Below are positions 35,600-44,226 of a stretch of DNA of 64,000 nt, piece after piece; position 1 is the stretch's first letter, and the number at the start of each line of letters is the position of its first letter. The DNA comes from Natribaculum breve. Its GTDB lineage: Archaea; Halobacteriota; Halobacteria; Halobacteriales; Natrialbaceae. The notes under the pieces were generated by a model that was given only the letters and a program-made list of their open reading frames with translations, searched no databases and was not told the DNA's origin. Both the position numbers and the translations under genes were made by a program. The stretch covers positions 124,001 through 188,000 of the forward strand of contig NZ_CP095392.1 in the NCBI RefSeq assembly GCF_023008585.1, given 5' to 3'.

Positions 35600-35851
35600 T
35601 TATGTTTCTGGAGTCGTTATTCGAAACTCGCCATCGACTTCATAGACGTAGCCGCGCTCGAGGAGTCGAGTAAGTGCATACGTGGCATCTTCAGGCTCAA
35701 GTGCCAGACCATCAGCTTCGAGAAGGATATCGACGGCTTGCTCTCGAGAAAAGGAGTGATCGTCACTGTCGGCCATCTGTGCACAGAGACGGTCGTAGCA
35801 CTCGAGAATCCACTCCGCCAACGGCGGGCGTGGGTCGCTGGAATCAGCCAT
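35600..35851 (-). CDS. Small winged-helix-like protein
   Basis: 83 residues from ATG 35851 (a second ATG lies at 35854). LAEWILECYDRLCAQMADSDDHSFSREQAVDILLEADGLALEPEDATYALTRLLERGYVYEVDGEFRIT has the helix-helix-wing pattern of small haloarchaeal regulators. Solitary; regulator of unknown target. Confidence 0.6.
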   Translation of the reverse strand: MADSSDPRPPLAEWILECYDRLCAQMADSDDHSFSREQAVDILLEADGLALEPEDATYALTRLLERGYVYEVDGEFRITTPET

Positions 35852-35958
35852 CATTGCTCTGTATAGGGAACTGAAACCATTAAACCACCTGACTGCGGCG
35901 TCGCTAATTCCAATACTCGCTCTTATGTCGCCTTTATGGAGAACTGCGGAAAGCCCCA

Positions 35959-36468
35959 TTGACATCCTCCTCCGCGTAAACGCAGAGGAATCCTGAGCGT
36001 TGGAGATTTCAGGTTTGCAGTCCCACCGAACCCCGACGCGGTGAGAATCCGTGTGGGGTTCACGGACTGTGGCGAGTAGGACTGCTGGGAGTGCCAAGCC
36101 CCCGGTACTCCTATCCTCAGTCGTGTTCGGACTCCCGGAGTTGTTTTTGCCTCGGGGAGTCCGGCAGACTTCGGCGGACTTGGAGTTACTTTCTGTGGTG
36201 CTTTCAAGCAGTCGGGCACTGCATCGGTTCAGTATAGGAACCGACCGTTCACCTAACTGGTTCCGATTACTGTCTCATTGCTTGGGGCGGACAGGCCGCC
36301 ATCGTAGGACTGACGGGAATCGCTCCGTTCCCAGCCTGAGTCCTACCCATACGTAGGATTTCTATCACTTTAAGCTACGGATTGCCAAATCTCAGAGTGG
36401 CTATTGCAGCGTAGATTGACTCCGGGTTGTCGGATTCATCCTGCGGCTTCAGCCGCAGGTATTCTCCT
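35959..36468. mobile_element. IS200/605-type non-autonomous or decayed element
   Basis: The left end TTGACATCCTCCTCCGCG with GTAAACGCAGAGG repeats the end of the tnpB element at 13365. The right end is the stem CCTGCGGC-TTCA-GCCGCAGG (36440-36459) then TATTCTCC. The interior (about 380 bp) has no intact tnpB; the reverse strand keeps a tail-like segment. It is best read as a palindrome-associated element mobilised in trans, or a tnpB element with its gene deleted. Confidence 0.6.
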
Positions 36469-36536
36469 TGACCTCTATAACGAGGCAATCGATGGTAGTT
36501 TCGAGGGATTCGCTCGGAGGTTCAGCAAGCGTTATC

Positions 36537-36608
36537 ATGACCGATCCAGACATCCTCGACGGCCGGTCAGCCGATCAGGAGCGATTTGAAACCGAACTTC
36601 TCGCCTGA
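36537..36608 (+). pseudogene. Relic of the conserved small protein family (third copy)
   Basis: MTDPDILDG..ADQERFETELLA-stop matches the first 24 residues of the proteins at 22217 and 37714 and ends in a stop where they continue. Confidence 0.7.
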
Positions 36609-36676
36609 ATTCTGATCTTGCTGCAGGAGATGACCCTGACGACACCAGTCGTTCGGTGATATGATACTCCAGACCG

Positions 36677-36703
36677 TCCATGGATAGGCTTATACTCCAT
36701 GGA
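36677..36703. promoter_or_regulatory. Paired TCCATGGA operators flanking a TATA-like box
   Basis: Two identical 8-bp palindromes at 36677-36684 and 36696-36703, 19 bp centre to centre (about two helical turns), enclose GGCTTATAC, which fits an archaeal TATA region. They lie about 33 bp upstream of the antitoxin gene at 36736. The layout suggests autorepression by a toxin-antitoxin complex. Confidence 0.55.
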
Positions 36704-36735
36704 TTCTAATTTATTCATGAACAGGGTGAGTTCCG

Positions 36736-37041
36736 ATGAGTGAGTCCACATACGTCCAGACCGAACTGTCGGACGAAGAATACCGTCACTTCAAATCGCT
36801 CGCCCAAGAGCGGGGCCTCTCGCTCACGGCGGCCTTACATGAAGCGGCCGAAGTCTGGATGGAACAACAGGACCAGATCGATCCAGACGATCCACTGTTC
36901 GCGATTCTCGACCAGCTCGATCAAGAGCCAGTGCCCGAGACACCACGGACGAACGCCGCCACAGAAGATGATCTGGTTGAGGAGTGGCGTGGAGACACGG
37001 CTGGGATCCGATTCTCGGGGACTCCCGACAGCGAGGAGTGA
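36736..37041 (+). CDS. Probable antitoxin, RHH-like
   Basis: 101 residues. YVQTELSDEEYRHFKSLAQERGLSLTAALHEAAEVWMEQQDQ is compatible with a ribbon-helix-helix DNA-binding domain (beta strand, two helices); the C-terminal half is acidic and Pro-rich, as in toxin-binding tails. The PIN gene starts at the next base after its stop. Two TCCATGGA palindromes precede it. Confidence 0.75.
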   Translation: MSESTYVQTELSDEEYRHFKSLAQERGLSLTAALHEAAEVWMEQQDQIDPDDPLFAILDQLDQEPVPETPRTNAATEDDLVEEWRGDTAGIRFSGTPDSEE

Positions 37042-37539
37042 ATGGGCCGTTCGATTGATACCGACACTGGGCCGGTGTCCGCGGGGGACTTCGAGCCTGA
37101 ACGACTCACCCATCGGGTGTTTCTTGGGCCGAAGTTCCTGTTCGCGTTTTTCAATCCGAACGACGAACTGCACGGCGCATCGCGAGCGCTCGCCGAGTTC
37201 GCACGCAGCGGGGATCTTCCATATCGACAGTTTATCGTTAACGAGCACGCGCTCGACGAGGCGGCAACGCGACTGAAAAAGCGTGCGTTGCTTCGATACG
37301 CCGAGTTGCTATTCAAAGCGGTCGATGAAAGTGGGCTGTTTCGCTTCGAGCGTGTTCCCGATGAGGCATTCGAGCAGGGTCGCGATAGATTCATCGAGTG
37401 GGACGGCAACGACGCCTCATTCACTGACTTTGTCATTTCGAGTCACATGGAGGAACTGGGTGTCGACCACATTGCGACGTACGATCGACACTACCAGCTA
37501 TTCGATGTCGTGACGATTCCGCACATCGATCTGGGATAG
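37042..37539 (+). CDS. PIN-like toxin lacking the usual first Asp
   Basis: 165 residues. The PIN scaffold is seen in FLFAFFNPNDELHGASRALAEFA, NEHALDEAATRL (second acidic), DASFTDFVISSHMEELG (third acidic) and HIATYDRHYQLFDV (fourth). The first strand reads VFLGPKFLFAFF, with Gly-Pro where D-T/S normally sits, so either the Asp is supplied by the following ND or the enzyme is a variant. A 25-residue N-terminal extension is unusual. Directly coupled to the antitoxin. Confidence 0.75.
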   Translation: MGRSIDTDTGPVSAGDFEPERLTHRVFLGPKFLFAFFNPNDELHGASRALAEFARSGDLPYRQFIVNEHALDEAATRLKKRALLRYAELLFKAVDESGLFRFERVPDEAFEQGRDRFIEWDGNDASFTDFVISSHMEELGVDHIATYDRHYQLFDVVTIPHIDLG

Positions 37540-37713
37540 TAGCCTCGCGGAGGTGGTGGTGGTGGTCGCCAGTGGCCTCGTGGTCGGGAGGCGTGTCCTC
37601 GCTACCCGGGGTGTGTTGAGAGAGCGTATTCGGTCACGTCTGCGTCATCGGGATGTTTGTCAACGCCAGGAAGCACGAAGCGCGCTCAACGACCGTGCCT
37701 CAAGTGAGTTCCC

Positions 37714-38004
37714 ATGACTGGTCCAGATATACTCGACGACACTGGAGATGATCACGAGCGGCTCGAAACCGAACTCCTCGCACAGGACCGGGATATTGCT
37801 CAGGTATCGACGGCGGACGTTGATGAGACGACCGCACGACACCTTGTGAATGACCTCGTCGACGACAGTGTCGTGACGGCGGTCGCCGAACAGCGAATCC
37901 TCGTGCACGAACCGAGTGGCGAAGCCTTCGACTCGATTCGGCAGGTCGCCGTCTTCCATCGTGGCTGGTCGGCTGCCCGTGACGCTGGTGAGGCAGACGA
38001 GTGA
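37714..38004 (+). CDS. Conserved small protein, copy 2
   Basis: 96 residues, colinear with the protein at 22217 (same ERLETELLAQDRD, TTARHLV, VHEPSGEAFDS, AVFHRGWSAA pattern). The stop overlaps an ATG that begins the decayed zinc-finger gene, reproducing the order seen at 22.2-23.6 kb. Function unknown. Confidence 0.65.
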   Translation: MTGPDILDDTGDDHERLETELLAQDRDIAQVSTADVDETTARHLVNDLVDDSVVTAVAEQRILVHEPSGEAFDSIRQVAVFHRGWSAARDAGEADE

Positions 38005-38285
38005 TGCAGCAGACGCTTTCGGACTGTACCTTCTGTAATACAGTATTCTAATCTGTGACAGGAGTAGCGTATTCCGGGCAAAGACGAGCGGGATCGCCAC
38101 GCCTGCGACGGCTGTGGCCTTGTTGTCGACACACTTGCCGCATTCACGCGGTTTTCGTGTCGAATTTGGATATCTCGAAGGCACGCTCCAACTCTGCACC
38201 AGCTGTAGTTTCGATGGCCCCGTGCCGTACTGGACGCGTGACCTCGAGGAGTATCTCGTCACTCTGTCGGCGGAGTGTGCCGTTA
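38004..38285 (+). pseudogene. Decayed multi-CxxC protein gene
   Basis: It starts MQQTLSDCTFCN like the gene at 22507, hits a stop, then shows scattered matches in shifting frames (KDERDRHACDGCGLVVDTLAA-like, RVEFGYLEGTLQLCTSCSFDGP..YWTRDLEEYLVT). Several indels make it non-functional. Confidence 0.75.
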
Positions 38286-38374
38286 GAGCCATATCGTACC
38301 CACATGCAGGAACTCCCCTTCGTGATCCAACAAACACTCCAAACAGCTATGGTCCAACGGAATCCACACTATCC

Positions 38375-38734
38375 ATGTCGAGCGGCACCATCGATATCGA
38401 CGAGTTCGAGAACGCCGACGACGATAAATTCGAGGAACGAAACGACACCGAGCGGATCGTGCTGTTCCTCGACGAGAACGACGACCGGGCGTGGAAGGCA
38501 GCGGCGATCGCCGAGCAACTCGAGCTGGATACGGATGCTGTCAGTGCGATCCTCTCGAGACTGAAGGAACGAGGTCTCGTGCGGCACAAGCGGCCGTACT
38601 GGGCGATTACTGACGATGAGGAACGGCTCCAGGCCGCCTACCGGCTTCACCAGCACCACCAGACTGCAGACGAGCAGTACGGCGAGGAGCATCTCGAGAA
38701 GTTGAAGACAGACGAGATGGAGGAGGTGCGGTGA
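38375..38734 (+). CDS. Winged-helix antitoxin-like protein without its toxin
   Basis: 119 residues, about 93 percent identical by eye to the protein at 22938. The following GTG and first four codons of the MazF-like toxin (GTGACAGCGTTCG) are present, after which homology ends, so the toxin was deleted while the regulator frame was kept. It could still repress the 22.9-kb promoter or neutralise that toxin in trans. Confidence 0.75.
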   Translation: MSSGTIDIDEFENADDDKFEERNDTERIVLFLDENDDRAWKAAAIAEQLELDTDAVSAILSRLKERGLVRHKRPYWAITDDEERLQAAYRLHQHHQTADEQYGEEHLEKLKTDEMEEVR

Positions 38735-38920
38735 CAGCGTTCGGTCAGGTACCCACTACCTTCAGTCCTGGGAGGTGGTCAATGACCGCTAAGCTCGTTC
38801 CGAGATCGGAGAATGTTCCTCCGAAGTCGAGGTAACTAGTGAGCTAAATTAGTCGTTGTCAAAATCCCCAAGATCTCATCGTCATCAACGACTGAGAGGT
38901 GTTGAACCGAATGCTCTCTC

Positions 38921-39288
38921 TTGACCTCCTCCACGCCCTAAAGAGCGTGGAATCCGACCATTGGATTTCCGCCGGCTGTGGCGTTCGAGGTTCCAACCCG
39001 CACTCAGAGGGAACCGGCGACACACCGGGGGAACTCTCGTTTCCTCCTTCATATAGGGCTGTGGCCCGGTCAATGAGGCCCCATCGAATACCATGTCATC
39101 GCCGTGCTAACCACCGCTGGCTCGCTTCCCCTTGTGGTTCGGGGACGGCATCTCACGGTATTCGTAGCAGTTCATGTTACTCGGGACTACAGCAAAACGA
39201 TTCTGGTCGAAATCCGCCCCCGCTCACTGACTGCGGGTGGTTCGCTGGGTCTACCGCTTGACCTCCACCTAAAGTCGGAGGTATGCGC
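38921..39288. mobile_element. IS200/605-type end pair without transposase gene
   Basis: Left: TTGACCTCCTCCACGCCC-TAAA-GAGCGTGGAATCC. Right: TTGACCTCC-ACCTAAAGT-CGGAGGTATGC (39259-39286). These are variants of the hairpin ends at 13365 and 35959. About 300 bp of interior DNA has no gene. Confidence 0.5.
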
Positions 39289-39434
39289 TATCGGTCTGTA
39301 TCACTCACAACGGTCGTACAATTGAGTTTCCCCATGGATCCACAGGTGACGACGGCGTTCCAAGAGATCAAACAGAACATCAAGCGGACCGTCAACCAGT
39401 GAAATCCAACGCTGTATGGCGATTCAACACAGCC
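39289..39434 (+). pseudogene. IS remnant: short C-terminal frame plus one terminal repeat
   Basis: A plus-strand frame reads MRYRSVSLTTVVQLSF..MDPQVTTAFQEIKQNIKRTVNQ-stop. It is followed by GTATGGCGATTCAACACAGCC (39413-39434 region), which matches the isolated IS end at 41122 and the MITE right end at 7895. It is probably the 3' tail of an IS with the rest lost; the family is not certain. Confidence 0.4.
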
Positions 39435-39591
39435 GACAGTTGCGTCGGTGTACTCGGTCTTTCTAGCGCACTGATTTGGGTTCAACTCGGTGGTGTTGAG
39501 GCGACAACGAGAGCTCGAGTTGATTCCGAAGTTGCGAGTAGCCCCGTTGAGGAAAACATATTAGTATTTGCTTGTATAAGCTAGTGCTGAT
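39435..39591. promoter_or_regulatory. Upstream region of arsR
   Basis: About 155 bp between the IS end and arsR, with an AT-rich segment ATATTAGTATTTGC at about 39559-39572 in promoter position. No perfect dyad was seen. Confidence 0.35.
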
Positions 39592-39951
39592 ATGGAAGAG
39601 GATGCGATCGCTGACGGAGCCACGGAAGAAGCTGAGACCTGCTGTGCACCGCCCGGCGATGTCGACTCAGACGCGATGGCGACGGACCTCCAAGTGCTAA
39701 CCGCGATGGGGAACGACACGCGATACGAACTGCTTCGCCGAATCGCGAACGCGGATGACGGCGTTTGCGTCTGCGATCTCGAAGCCGCAGTCGGCGTCAG
39801 TCAGAGTGCCGTCAGCCAAGCGCTCTCCCGCTTGTACACCGCAGGACTGGTCACGCGCCGCAAGGAGGGGTCATGGCGGTACTACGAACCGACTGAGACG
39901 ACCGCGGCCCTCCTCGAAACACTCGACGACCTGCGAGGTACCCATGAATAA
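39592..39951 (+). CDS. arsR: ArsR-family arsenic-responsive repressor
   Basis: 119 residues. Winged helix with QVLTAMGNDTRYELLRRIANADDGVCVCDLEAAVGVSQSAVSQALSRLYTAGLV; the metal-sensing CVCDL lies at 59-63 at the start of the recognition region, as in As(III)-responsive ArsR. An extra CC pair at 17-18 in the acidic leader could supply a third thiolate. It overlaps arsM by 8 bp, so arsenite released from the repressor would induce its own methylation enzyme. Confidence 0.92.
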   Translation: MEEDAIADGATEEAETCCAPPGDVDSDAMATDLQVLTAMGNDTRYELLRRIANADDGVCVCDLEAAVGVSQSAVSQALSRLYTAGLVTRRKEGSWRYYEPTETTAALLETLDDLRGTHE

Positions 39952-40789
39952 CGATACTGATACGGTGGCCGGTGACCGTGACCCCGAGGAGACCCGTGAG
40001 ATGGTGCGCGAACGCTACGGGACTATCGCTTCGGACGGGCAGGACTGCTGTGGCGATGTCGGCATCGATGTCACCGACGACGGTGGGTGCTGTGGCGGCA
40101 ACGCGGACGTGACCGGGAGTGAACGCCTCGGCTACGACGCAGACGATGTCGCGTCTGTCGCCGACGGTGCAGACCTCGGCCTCGGGTGTGGAAATCCGAA
40201 GGCGTTCGCCGAGATGACGTCCGGCGAGACGGTGCTCGACCTTGGCTCCGGTGCCGGCTTCGACTGCTTCCTCGCTGCACAGGAGGTCGGCCCAGACGGC
40301 GACGTCATCGGTGTCGACATGACACCAGAGATGGTCTCGAAAGCGAGGGAAAACGTCACGAAGAACGACACCGACAACGTCGAGTTCCGCCTTGGCGAGA
40401 TCAGTCACCTTCCCGTTGCCGACGCGACCGTCGATGTCGTCATCTCGAACTGCGTCGTCAACCTCGCCCCCGAAAAACAACGCGTGTTCGACGACGCCTA
40501 CCGTGTCCTCAAGCCCGGCGGCCGCGTCGCCATCTCAGACGTCGTTCAAACCGCGCCGTTCCCCGACGACATCAGGATGGACCCGGACTCGCTAACTGGC
40601 TGCGTCGCCGGGGCGTCAACCATCGACGCCCTTGAAGCGATGCTCGACAGTGCTGGCTTCGAAGCAATCGAGATAGCGCCCAAGGACGAGAGCACCGAGT
40701 TCATCAGCGACTGGGACGCTGATCGCGACCTCGGTGACTACCTTGTTTCCGCCACTATCGAGGCCCGGAAACCAGCGCACGACACCTGA
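39944..40789 (+). CDS. arsM: Arsenite S-adenosylmethionine methyltransferase
   Basis: 281 residues from ATG 39944. VRERYGTIAS, a Cys-rich segment (CCGDVG, CCGG), GLGCGNP with Cys82, SAM motif VLDLGSGAGFD at 97-107, SNCVVNL with Cys170 and TGCVAGA with Cys220. The three cysteines correspond to the As(III) ligands of ArsM enzymes, which methylate arsenite to volatile or less toxic forms. Co-transcribed with arsR; no efflux pump or reductase gene lies in the window. Confidence 0.93.
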   Translation: MNNDTDTVAGDRDPEETREMVRERYGTIASDGQDCCGDVGIDVTDDGGCCGGNADVTGSERLGYDADDVASVADGADLGLGCGNPKAFAEMTSGETVLDLGSGAGFDCFLAAQEVGPDGDVIGVDMTPEMVSKARENVTKNDTDNVEFRLGEISHLPVADATVDVVISNCVVNLAPEKQRVFDDAYRVLKPGGRVAISDVVQTAPFPDDIRMDPDSLTGCVAGASTIDALEAMLDSAGFEAIEIAPKDESTEFISDWDADRDLGDYLVSATIEARKPAHDT

Positions 40790-40856
40790 CCGACCAGCAG
40801 GTACGGACGGTCCTGACCACTTCACCACTCCTACAGACAAGTTAAACGGTCACTGT

Positions 40857-41036
40857 CTAGTTTAGCACCTCCTGAGCTGGCTTTCGGCCATCGAGTGCTT
40901 GATTCGGTCGATCGTGATTATAGTGGTGTCTGAAGCGTCTCAGCCAGCGGCATACGCTAGCCGGACTGCCCCGCCAGAACGAGTGAAAGCGGTCGATCCT
41001 CATTGCGACAGTCTGAAACCACTTTTCGACCTGCGC
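40857..41036 (-). pseudogene. C-terminal remnant of an IS6-type transposase
   Basis: The reverse-strand frame encodes TAQVEKWFQTVAMRIDRFHSFW, then RWLRRFRHHYNHDRPNQALDGRKPAQEVLN-stop (in segments), the characteristic IS6 end with N-x-D-R-P-x-x-ALDG. An end-like CACTGTCTAGTTT overlaps the stop. The rest of the element is missing. Confidence 0.75.
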
Positions 41037-41211
41037 TGTCTAGTTGTCAGCCTTAGCCACCCAATCTTTCATCCATATGTGGGGACTTAGCAGGCTTTCA
41101 TACCATCAGTGCCTAGTATGGCGATTCACCAGAGCCCCTGAGTTTATTTTCCCCCTCAATGGGTGAGGGGTTCGCCGTGCTGGCGAATCTCCAGAGAACT
41201 GGTGACGAAAC
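41037..41211. repeat. Isolated IS end before tfb
   Basis: GTATGGCGATTCACCAGAGCC at about 41121-41142 is an inverted-repeat end of the same type as in the 7716-7895 MITE; no partner lies nearby. The rest is non-coding. Confidence 0.45.
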
Positions 41212-42138
41212 ATGGCGACGAGAGACATCTACGAAACGAACTTCGACGAGGACGTCCAGACAAACTCCAGCCCGAATCTGTGTCCGGAATGCGATGGCCG
41301 GGTCACGACCAATTCGGTCGAAACAATCTGCGAGGACTGTGGGCTCGTTGTTGACGAGCAACAGATCGACCACGGCCCTGAATGGAGAACTCACGATCAG
41401 GACCAGCGAAAGCGGACGGGTGCTCCACTGACCGCGGCACGTCATGACAGGGGGCTCTCAACTGAAATCAGTCACGGAAAAGATGCGAACGGTAACGAAC
41501 TCTCCGGGCAAAAGCGCCAGCGGCTATCCCGAATGCGGCGTGAACAGATTCGTGGTCGGTTTCAGTCGAAAGCCGAGCGAAACCTCGCACACGGTCTGGG
41601 TGACGTTCGAAGAATTGCGAGTGTCCTCGAGCTCTCCGACTCGGTGCGCGACCAGGCGTGTCAGCTCTTCCGAAGTGCCCAGAACGAGGATCTGCTTCGT
41701 GGCAGATCCATCGAGGCCATCGCCGCGGCCAGCGTGTACGGGGCCTGTCGATGTAACGGGTTCTCGTGGTTACTGGGCGAGGTCAGCGAGATGTCCCGCG
41801 TAGGGGAGTCTCGAGTCACGAACGCGTACAAAACGCTGAACGAAGAACTGGGTCTTCCTGCCCAGCCTGTCTCCCCCAGTATGTTCGTGCCGCGACTCGC
41901 CTCGGACCTCGAGTGTCCCGACGAGATCCGACAGCGTGCCCGAGCCCTCGCAGAGCAGGCCGAGGAGCGCGGCGTCACGACGGGCGTCCATCCGGCCGGA
42001 TTCGCTGCGGCCTGCCTCTACAAAGCGGGGCAGGAACAGGGAAAGTGGGTAACGCAAAGCGACGTCGCGGAGACAGGGAACGTCACGCCAACCACGGTTC
42101 GGACGCATCACGAAACACTCGATGAACTCGCAGTCTAG
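41212..42138 (+). CDS. tfb: Transcription initiation factor TFB
   Basis: 308 residues. N-terminal zinc ribbon CPECDGRV...CEDCGLVVDEQQIDHGPEW, B-finger region with RKRTGAPLT, then two cyclin repeats (ERNLAHGLGDVRRIASVLELSDSVRDQACQLF; AASVYGACR; then CPDEIRQRARALAEQAEERGV and AACLYKAG). TFB recruits RNA polymerase to TBP-bound promoters. Haloarchaea carry many TFBs, several on plasmids, giving promoter-specific programmes. Its stop overlaps the convergent gene's 3' end by 4 bp. Confidence 0.95.
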   Translation: MATRDIYETNFDEDVQTNSSPNLCPECDGRVTTNSVETICEDCGLVVDEQQIDHGPEWRTHDQDQRKRTGAPLTAARHDRGLSTEISHGKDANGNELSGQKRQRLSRMRREQIRGRFQSKAERNLAHGLGDVRRIASVLELSDSVRDQACQLFRSAQNEDLLRGRSIEAIAAASVYGACRCNGFSWLLGEVSEMSRVGESRVTNAYKTLNEELGLPAQPVSPSMFVPRLASDLECPDEIRQRARALAEQAEERGVTTGVHPAGFAAACLYKAGQEQGKWVTQSDVAETGNVTPTTVRTHHETLDELAV

Positions 42139-42623
42139 ACAGGCCAGGTAGGAAGCGAGGGCGTGCCATTCTCCCAGCGAATCGCTTCTACCGCCGCCGG
42201 CAACTGCTGTAGTCGGTCATCAAGGACGGCGAGTGGATGCGCATCGAGAAACGATGCGCGATGTCGATCAACCGGCGTGTCTTCGTGATTGAGTTGAATG
42301 TGACAGGGCCCAAGGTCCTGATGATCGGCGTCCTGGTGGAAGCCGAGCATCAGGTTCCGGTCCGGTTCGACCCAGTTGATGCGGTAGTATTCGTGGTCGA
42401 CCCCGGCGGGGTACCAGAAGCGAATCTCGAGCCGTGCGGTCGCCGCATCGTAGGAGTCTCTCAGGAACGTCGTCGGGTCAACATCTGCGATGACGTACCG
42501 GGGTCGGCGTCGAGACGGACGATAGCGCACGTCCTCACACCCAGCTTGATTCGTCAATCGGTCGTGAATGTCGCGAAGGAGAGTTCGCTGTGTATAGCGG
42601 TCGCGACCGGCGAGAAAGATCAT
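42135..42623 (-). CDS. Hypothetical protein, cut off from its operon partner by IS66
   Basis: 162 residues. RDRYTQRTLLRDIHDRLTNQAGCEDVRYRPSRRRPRYVIADVDPTTFL begins an alpha/beta domain with the run LEIRFWYPAGVDHEYYRINWVEPDRNLMLGFHQDADH. No family named, but the pairing with a downstream-oriented winged-helix gene is typical of haloarchaeal two-gene units. The start codon lies inside the 8-bp target duplication (TCATTCTG) of the IS66 copy at 42628, so only 4 bp of its original upstream DNA remains. Confidence 0.6.
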   Translation of the reverse strand: MIFLAGRDRYTQRTLLRDIHDRLTNQAGCEDVRYRPSRRRPRYVIADVDPTTFLRDSYDAATARLEIRFWYPAGVDHEYYRINWVEPDRNLMLGFHQDADHQDLGPCHIQLNHEDTPVDRHRASFLDAHPLAVLDDRLQQLPAAVEAIRWENGTPSLPTWPV

Positions 42624-42627
42624 TCTG

Positions 42628-44204
42628 GTAGTTGGATAGCGACCTGCCGTCAGACCGATTTCGTAGCAGTCTCATGAATGGTCTCTCAATGGTGAATCAA
42701 GTGTGTCGCTGGGGATTGGCGGATCGCCGGAATCGACAGATTCCGCGATCCGCACCAAGGACAGTACGCACCTCCGCCAGCAACTCGTAATCCAAGAGCT
42801 TGAGAACCGTCTTCTCCGTCGTCAACTCGCAGCACAGCAACAGCAGATCGAGAATCTGCAAGCACGCCTCAAGCGGTACGAAAACCCAAACACACCACCC
42901 AGTAAGGAGGGTGGCGCGGCTGGATCACCTGGCAACGATGACAGCGACGAGGAAGAGAACGAAGACCAAGGGGACGACGCTGGCGGCGACGCTGACGCCG
43001 CCAGCGACTCCTCTCCAGGACGTGACGAAGGTCACGAGGGAACAACTCGACCGCCTCCGGAACCAGAGGAGACTATTCGAGTCGATCAGGGATATTGCCC
43101 AGACTGTGAGCAGACTCTCTCTAACCCGGACAGCTACGTTTCACGGACGATTATCGATATACCACTCCCCATTCCAACCACTGTCGTCGAGTACGAACTC
43201 GGTAAACACCACTGTTCCTGTGGAAACGAGGTCGTTGCTGAACATCCTGACTGCCCGGAAACCGGGCGGTTTGGGCCAAATATCATGGCCCAAACCGCCC
43301 TTGGAAGGTTCCATCAGCGACTTCCGAACCGCAAGCAGGCGGAGCTGTTTGAGTGGGAACTCGATATTCCCCTCTCCCATCGGACGATCTACAACCTGAC
43401 CAAGCGGGTCGCAGACCGGCTGCGACCCGCGTATGAAGACGTCAAAGCCCGTATCCGGGAGAGTGACGTCGTCTACTGCGATGAAACAGGCTTCCCAGTT
43501 GATGGGGAACAGCACTGGGCGTGGACGTTCGTAACTGACGAGGACGTGCTGTTCTGGGTTGACGAGAGTCGTGGAAGCCAGGTGTTAGAGGACGTCCTCG
43601 GCGAGGAATTCGCCGAGGACTCGACGCTCAGCTGTGACGGCTGGTCGGCGTACCGGAGCTATCACACGAAACTTCAGCGGTGCTGGGCGCATCTGTTGCG
43701 GGAGGCGGAGTACGTTGCTGAGCGGTATGAGGAAGCAGAGTGGCTTTCTGCGGAGTTGCACGATCTCCACGACGATTTAACAGCGTTCGACGAAGAGGAC
43801 CCATCCGCCTCCGCCCGCGAGCAGATGCGGGCGGAGGCGTCGTTACACCTGGAAGGGCTGATCAGAGAGGAGTATGAGTCACAGGAGGTTCAGAAGCTGA
43901 TCGAGAAGATCAGGAACGGGTTAGGCCACTGGCTGACGTTCGTCACAGAGCCAGACGTCGATTCGACGAATAATCGCGCAGAGCGCGCTCTGCGCGAGCA
44001 AGTGGTGCTGCGGAAGATGTTCCGGACCCTCCGCTCAACCGAAGGGGTCCAGATTCACGAGACGATCACAACCATGTTAGCGACGTGGAAACGGCGAGGA
44101 CTTGATCCACCTGAACAGCTCCAGTCCATCCTCGGTGGGCAAGAACTCAGATCAGGATGAGAGGCATCACTAACCGGTGAATCCTGGTCACGCTATCCAA
44201 CTAC
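42628..44204 (+). mobile_element. IS66-family insertion sequence, copy 2 (1577 bp)
   Basis: The inverted ends GTAGTTGGATAGCG/CGCTATCCAACTAC and the length are the same as copy 1. The 8-bp duplication TCATTCTG at 42620-42627 and 44205-44212 is perfect, as expected for IS66. It separates a winged-helix gene (44227-44778) from the hypothetical gene (start 42623) that originally began about 15 bp after the former's stop. Confidence 0.95.
42703..44160 (+). CDS. IS66-family transposase, copy 2
   Basis: 485 residues, GTG start, intact. Same order as copy 1: coiled coil, YENPNTPPSK, acidic Asp/Ala linker, zinc finger, then D-D-E (YCDETGF, CDGWSAY, NNRAERALRE). Differences from copy 1 concentrate in the first 85 residues. 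Confidence 0.93.
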   Translation: MSLGIGGSPESTDSAIRTKDSTHLRQQLVIQELENRLLRRQLAAQQQQIENLQARLKRYENPNTPPSKEGGAAGSPGNDDSDEEENEDQGDDAGGDADAASDSSPGRDEGHEGTTRPPPEPEETIRVDQGYCPDCEQTLSNPDSYVSRTIIDIPLPIPTTVVEYELGKHHCSCGNEVVAEHPDCPETGRFGPNIMAQTALGRFHQRLPNRKQAELFEWELDIPLSHRTIYNLTKRVADRLRPAYEDVKARIRESDVVYCDETGFPVDGEQHWAWTFVTDEDVLFWVDESRGSQVLEDVLGEEFAEDSTLSCDGWSAYRSYHTKLQRCWAHLLREAEYVAERYEEAEWLSAELHDLHDDLTAFDEEDPSASAREQMRAEASLHLEGLIREEYESQEVQKLIEKIRNGLGHWLTFVTEPDVDSTNNRAERALREQVVLRKMFRTLRSTEGVQIHETITTMLATWKRRGLDPPEQLQSILGGQELRSG

Positions 44205-44226
44205 TCATTCTGTAAGACGAGGAGGA

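Noticed and set aside
40857..41142. A complete IS6 element
   Set aside because: Only about 60 C-terminal codons and one end are present; no N-terminal transposase or second matching end.
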